NCBI GenBank assembly: GCA_013399875.1
Contig: VXAZ01000561.1
Coordinates: forward strand, 749,367-813,366
Length of the DNA: 64,000 nucleotides
Source: Gymnorhina tibicen
Taxonomy: Eukaryota > Chordata > Aves > Passeriformes > Artamidae
Reading direction: 5' to 3'
Part shown: in pieces, positions 59,223 to 64,000 of the stretch
Position numbering within the stretch: position 1 is the stretch's first letter
How the letters are laid out: each line of letters begins with the position of its first letter
Notes under the pieces: generated by a model
The model's input: the letters and a program-made list of their open reading frames with translations, nothing else
Told to the model about the DNA's origin: nothing
Databases searched by the model: none
Position numbers and translations under genes: made by a program

Positions 59223-59742
59223 ATCGGGAGGCAGGGCGGGCAGGGACGGCTGGATCAGCGCGGCAGGGCTGGAAGCAGGCAGCTCAGGCAAGGATGCGAG
59301 GCGAAATGGCAGGAAAGCGGTCAGGGGCACAGGAAGGCAGGGCCGGTGTGAGGGCGAACCAGCAAGGGCAGGAGAGCCAGGCAGGCTGGGGCCAGGGCAA
59401 AAGAGGCAGCAAGAGCAGCAAACAGTAGGGAGCCCCAGCGAGCAGCAACGCAGCTGGTTTTTATACCCCCTGGCCCCTCCCAAAGCCTGCCCGCTAACAG
59501 CGGCAGGTCCAGTCCAACCATCTTTTGCTGTCCATTGGTGGAGATCTTTTCGCAACCTGATTGGAAAAGCCCCTCCACAGTGTCTCTTACTGCCTGTCTC
59601 ATGGGAAGTGTTGCCAGGCGAAGTCCTCCCAGAGACAAGGCTTCTTCTAGCTGCCTCCTGCACGTGGCACATGTGCACCCCTCCTCCACATGCCTCTGAC
59701 AACCATTGTTGAGGCATAACAAAATTGAACTGGCTCCTCACA
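59223..59742 (-). promoter_or_regulatory. GC-rich TATA/CCAAT promoter block, probably LTR U3-R
   Basis: Read on the minus strand: CCAAT boxes (59560-59564 and 59534-59538), a GC-box-like GGGAGGGGCC, then TATAAAAA (59465-59458), in canonical promoter order and spacing. Downstream of the TATA box the DNA is GC-rich with about 12 CpG in 235 bp, far above the rest of the window, and then meets the gap. A possible LTR 5' edge is TGTGAGGAGCC at 59742. The simplest reading is the U3-R part of the LTR whose other end lies at 58486 or 58210. A cellular CpG-island promoter is the alternative. No target duplication matches the two edges. Confidence 0.5.
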
Positions 59743-59851
59743 ACCAGGAAAAGGAAAACAACAGAGAACAAGAGAAATAAGGCCAAGCAAAAACCCTGCT
59801 CCATCCCCACCTCACCCTTTCAGGGTTGTTTTACAAAGGAATCTGCAGAGT

Positions 59852-59910
59852 CACAGAATCTGAGCTTTTTGGGTTATAAAGGGCCCATGTTCCCATGCCA
59901 GGGATGGCAC
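59852..59910 (-). mobile_element. Possible CR1 end fragment
   Basis: The wording 'agtcacagaatctgag', 'gggttataaagggcccatg' and 'ccatgccagggatggcac' is loosely like a decayed CR1 3' end in reverse. Too diverged to be sure. Confidence 0.28.
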
Positions 59911-60196
59911 CAAATCCAGCTCTCCAGAAACTCCAGAACGAGGGCAGTCCAAAATTAATTCAACAGCTTGTAGCAGTAAAGGAAATCAAGGACCTAGAGC
60001 TTAATTTTATGGGGCTGCTGTCAGCAGACGAATACAAGCTCATGGCATGACTCCATGCAGGTTCAGGGCACCAAAAAAACCCACAGATGATGGATTCTGA
60101 GGTTATTGAACAAGGAGAGAAGGAAAGAGGAGGGAAATTAATAAAAATTGGGCTGCCAATGCCCTAGACTGCTCTTCTCTCATACTAAAAAGCACA

Positions 60197-60280
60197 AAAA
60201 TTGGGTGGAAATGAAATGAAATGAAATGAAATGAAATGAAATGAAATGAAATGAAATGAAATGAAATGAAAATTGGGTGG
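60197..60280. repeat. (ATGAA)12 pentanucleotide satellite with duplicated flanks
   Basis: Twelve perfect ATGAA units at 60211-60270. The 12-bp word AAAATTGGGTGG lies directly before (60197-60208) and directly after (60269-60280), so the array is enclosed in a direct repeat with a 72-bp offset. Confidence 0.95.
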
Positions 60281-61389
60281 AGATAATCAGCATTAAACAA
60301 ATCAAGGTTTTTAACTTGAGTTTATCTTTCCTTCTCACTTCCTACACTGGAGAAAGCAAAAAGCTTTTGAATGCTATATATATGAACATTTTTTTTAGCT
60401 TCTTGTTTTCCCTTTTGCTTAGTACCGAATAAAAGTTTGACTCCTACATCAAACCCTCCAGAGTCCAGTCAGTGAATCCCCAGCCAAGATTATCTCATGG
60501 CTTATGGACTATGGAAGAAATGGATTGTGGTAGAAATCACAAAACCCCACTTATTTCTGGGTGCAAGAGTTTCAAGGGATGGGCTGGAGGCTGTGGTGTT
60601 TTCTGGCTCTCTCTGGCTCCAAAAAGGCACAAGCCAGCATGAGCTGAAGTCTTGTTATCATCCATATGCACAAGAGCACTTCGGAAAGGGTAGTCAGAGG
60701 GATGTTGTTACCACCTCCCAGCCTGGGTTACTTCCTTCCATCAGAATTTGGTGACCCCCAACCAGAGCTGGCAAAAGAGAGGGTGAGAACACTCCCTAAT
60801 CTGTTAAAGTCAAACCACATTGTTAAACCTCAGCTGCTTCTCCCCAGGGCTTCTGCTCAGAAACCAGGTATTTACCCAGAACAAAGGAGAAGCAGAGAAA
60901 AAGAAAAACCTAAAATCTTCAGATACAAGTATTTATTTGCAGGTGCTAAATGACTTCTTGATTAATTCTGCAACCTGCTGCTCACTCTCTGCTTGGTGTT
61001 TCACACAGAAAGTATTTTAGCTCGACAAAGAACTCCCAGGCTGGAATGTGCCTGGTGTGGGCAGCAGGGCAGTAACTGGCTTGAAAAACAAAACAGGGAG
61101 GAAGAACATGAAACTAATCTGAAACCCTTTAAGCCAGATAAAGGCTTTGCTTTACCATGGGCACGTGTCTAAACTTCTGCAAACCTAATAAAGAAGCATT
61201 ATTGCTGCAGCAGATGTTAAACGCGAGCCTTGCTTCAAGGGGAGAGGGAAAAAGAGGAAAGAAATGACCTGCCTATAAATACAGATACCAGAGTAGGTTC
61301 ACAAATTCCAGACTTTCACATCCTTCTCTTTTACAGTGGGGTATCATCAAAATTACCATGACAATACAAAGGGACCCCACAAGAAAGAT
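60281..61389. other. Unique non-coding DNA
   Basis: No gene or repeat recognised. A TATA-like CCTATAAATAC lies at about 61273 without other promoter features. Confidence 0.4.
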
Positions 61390-61680
61390 GGAGGGAGCCT
61401 ATTTGCAAGTGACAGGAAAAAGGGGAATGGTTTTCAATTGAAAGAGGTCAGGGTTAGATGGAATGTTAGGAAAAAAATTTTCACTGTACGGGTGGTGAGG
61501 CCCTGGCACAGGTTGCCCAGAGAAGCTGTGGCTGCCACGTCCCTGGAAGTGGCCAAGGCCAGGTTGGATGGGGCTTGGAGCAACCTGGGATGGTGGAAGG
61601 TGTCCCTGCCCATGGCAGAGACGTGGAACAAGGTGATCTTCAAGGTTCCTTCCTTCCCAGTCATTCTACGACCCTGTGAA
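61390..61680 (+). mobile_element. CR1 LINE 3' tail, the longest intact copy here
   Basis: About 290 bp of plus-strand CR1 3' UTR: 'aaaaaggggaatggttttca', 'gggtggtgaggccctggcac', 'aggttgcccagagaagctgt', 'cttggagcaacctgggatgg', 'tgtccctgcccatggcagag', ending in 'tcattctacgaccctgtgaa'. It shares a long near-identical block with 55035-55096 plus 55520-55600. A 126-codon frame through it (61336-61716) is not a gene. Confidence 0.95.
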
Positions 61681-62540
61681 TACAGGAAAGGAATGGCCGT
61701 CCCAGCCTTATCCTAGCAGCCCAAATAGGATTTGAACACAAGATCCTTCAGGAGATTGCCTTCCCAAGTCTCCAGCCTTGCCATTTGCTCCAAGGAGCAC
61801 ACAGAGAAATACATAGCAGATGCAGCATTTCTGGAGACAATAACACAATGTAAACCATTATATCAGGCTCCTGCCTGCCAGGTAAAAACCTGGACATGGG
61901 AAGTGGTGACATTCTGAAATCCTGGGTGTTTCAAGGAGGGCTTTTTAGTTTATTCATTAATAACTGCATGGTATGGGATCCCCCTTTCCAGCCTGGGAGA
62001 AGCCTTACTCAGAAGAGTCCTGTGCAATTTATAGCCTCTTCCTGTAGAAATAAAGCAGTAAAAAGAACATAATCAGGTCTGTGACAATTTAATTTTCCCC
62101 CCACTAAGGCGGCTGCCTCACCCTGATCCTTTTGGGGAGCCCATGTTGTGCTAAACCCCAGGATTTGGCCAAGACCTGCTAGGAAGTCAGCAGCATAAAG
62201 TCTCCATCCTCTGGAGACAGCATCCTCTTTCTGTGCATTGCCTTTTTAGTGTGGAATTTGAATTCCAGGCCAGGAATTCAAATAAATACAAAAAAAATTT
62301 CCAAAACCAGCCTTAAAATTTTTGCAGCACCCTGGCAGTGGTATATACCTAGGGAAACACATCAAGGATGGGCCTGTCTATCAGGCCTGAAGAATTCCCT
62401 TTGTTCTATCAGTGATGCCAGAGCACTTCGAGGTACAACTCACAGGTAGCAGGAATTATGTGTTTTCTAAAAAGGAGGGGGCAGGGAGACTCCTCTGGCA
62501 ACATAAGTCAGTTCAGATGGTGCTGGCTTACAGGCCTCTT
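61681..62540. other. Unique non-coding DNA
   Basis: Nothing recognised. Confidence 0.4.
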
Positions 62541-62960
62541 CCTTTAAATGGATTAATAGTGACACATTTAAATGGACAATATAAATTAATTTCTGAATTG
62601 CACCATTAGTAAGTAATTAATTTCTTTGCTCTGTGAAACTAAGATATCACTGTTATCTAAATCTATAAAGAGAAGAAATGCTGAACGAGGACTCCATTAA
62701 CGTAAAAATTGATTTTTCCATTTACCCTCTTCTGAGTTTTTTTTTTCCCCTCCCCCTCCCTCCAATGCATTTATTTTTCAAGTGGCTGGGGATGGGGAGA
62801 GTAACTTAATTTATATTTCCAGCAGTAATCAAAAGATCATGCATGCTCATTTCAACCAAATGATGTCATTATGAAAGCTGTTAAAGCTGGGGTTGCCTTG
62901 GAAACACAAAATACTGATGGTTGAGGTTGGACATTGGAGTTCTGGGTAGGCACAGTAATG
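62541..62960. promoter_or_regulatory. AT-rich candidate conserved block with RFX-like X-box
   Basis: AT-rich unique DNA with AAATTAATTTC, AAGTAATTAATTTC, CATGCATGCTCAT and ATGATGTCATTATG. GTTGCCTTGGAAAC at 62892-62905 is two changes from the ideal RFX X-box. A T9 then C/T-rich run (62738-62761) splits the block. Regulatory role is inferred. Confidence 0.27.
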
Positions 62961-64000
62961 AGCAAATGGTGTGGCCAGACCTGGCCCAAGTGGGCACACT
63001 GGGAACATCACCCCAAGTTACTCAGATGTTCTGTTTAGCACTTACCAGGCTACCATTTCTCCTATTCCTCCCACCTCCTGCCATAATCTATTAGGTTTAT
63101 GGAGCCAGAAGCGGAGGACTCGCTCGCTCCAGTGACAAGCAGAAGTGACGAGAAGCAGGAAGGACACTCCAGCTGAGGGCTGTGTGCTGCCTGCCACCAG
63201 CTGTGCCATTCCTGCTTCCCAACCCCAAAACACATACCTGCTGCCTCTGCCACCCTCTTGGTGCAGCCCAGGATGGAGATTTACATGGCACTCAGGTTGT
63301 CTCTGATGATCAGAGCCAGGATCCAGTTGTAGCCGAGGTGTTGGATCCTCCTTTCCATCCCTCCTTTCCAGCAAAAAATAGAATGGTCCAGGACACATCC
63401 AGCCTTGGTGCAGATCATGCCTCCCATCATCCAGGTGCAGCCTAGGAGAGGGAGATTTATTCTGAGTGCCCCAGAGCAAGGGAGTTGCTTGCAAAGACCA
63501 GCAGCCTCACAAACCAAGACACGTCTGTCCCCTCTTAGGGTCCAGGATTTGTCAGGCAAGGATACTTTGAGTAAGAGTAATTTTAAAAACAGCAAGAAAT
63601 GGAACTTTCTATCTTATTACTTCAAGAAGAAAAAGCCTTAATTTTTTCCATGCAGGGAATATTTCCTTGTCTCTTGTGCTGAGATGGCTTGAGGCAGCTG
63701 TGCCTGGTGTCATTTGCATGGGAGGGATGCCAAGAAACAGTGACACGTGTTGGGCAGCAGGTTTTGGGCGGCCCCACCAAGATAAAAGGATGAAGACTGA
63801 TGCTGCAGTTTTGAGACAACTCCTGGGTCTCTTCAACCAGTTCTGCTCTTCCCAATTCAGTGTGCTGGGAGAGGAAGCTTAGGCTTAAACTGGAGATGCT
63901 TTAGTACTGCTGATGCAAGGAGCCACTCAGGTCCTTCAGCTGTGCCAGGCCACAATTTCACAGTTCCTTTTCAGCTTTTTTCCTACCCTGTCCCAAGAAC
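62961..64000. other. Unique non-coding DNA
   Basis: Open frames on both strands overlap heavily (63042-63595) and lack coding signals. No transposon recognised up to the window end. Confidence 0.4.

Noticed and set aside
58506..59810. 434-codon minus-strand open frame
   Set aside because: About 198 codons are masked bases, and the rest crosses two LTR-like edges and a promoter block, so it is an artefact of the gap.
61336..61716. 126-codon plus frame
   Set aside because: It lies in the non-coding CR1 3' tail.

Overview
The window is vertebrate nuclear DNA, most likely from a bird and probably a songbird. The sequence shows several 5'-truncated CR1 LINE tails with the usual avian 3'-end wording, LTR fragments of avian endogenous-retrovirus (ERV) style, no mammalian SINEs, no bacterial gene organisation and long stretches without coding sequence. 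The songbird assignment is an inference from the look of the LTR material around 58.2-59.7 kb. It cannot be proved without a repeat-library search.

No gene can be named with confidence. Most open frames are chance readings of non-coding DNA. A few on the minus strand between about 4.3 and 9.4 kb have coding-like codon usage and splice-like flanks, and could be the 3' end of a minus-strand gene. Their splice phases do not all agree, so they are listed as candidates only. Isolated candidate exons lie at 39.76-39.87 kb (plus) and 54.36-54.68 kb (minus), and an unusually long open frame of unknown meaning lies at 30.42-31.21 kb (minus).

Layout: 1-0.24 kb, tandem duplication and a CR1 tail. 0.24-9.4 kb, unique DNA with two CR1 tails and the candidate minus-strand exons. 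9.4-36.7 kb, unique DNA with two CR1 tails, simple repeats and several AT-rich blocks that resemble conserved non-coding elements with paired homeodomain, octamer, forkhead and C/EBP-type motifs. 36.8-37.1 kb, a 97-base assembly gap beside a possible LTR end. 37.1-53.7 kb, mostly featureless unique DNA. 53.7-55.7 kb, two CR1 tails, the second split by a solo LTR with a perfect 6-bp target duplication. 58.2-59.7 kb, a compound LTR locus holding a 593-base gap and a GC-rich minus-strand TATA/CCAAT promoter-like block. 59.8-64 kb, a pentanucleotide satellite, another CR1 tail and AT-rich candidate regulatory DNA.

Overall this looks like intergenic or intronic DNA whose clearest features are mobile-element history and candidate regulatory blocks. 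No tRNA, rRNA, known microRNA or CRISPR array was recognised.
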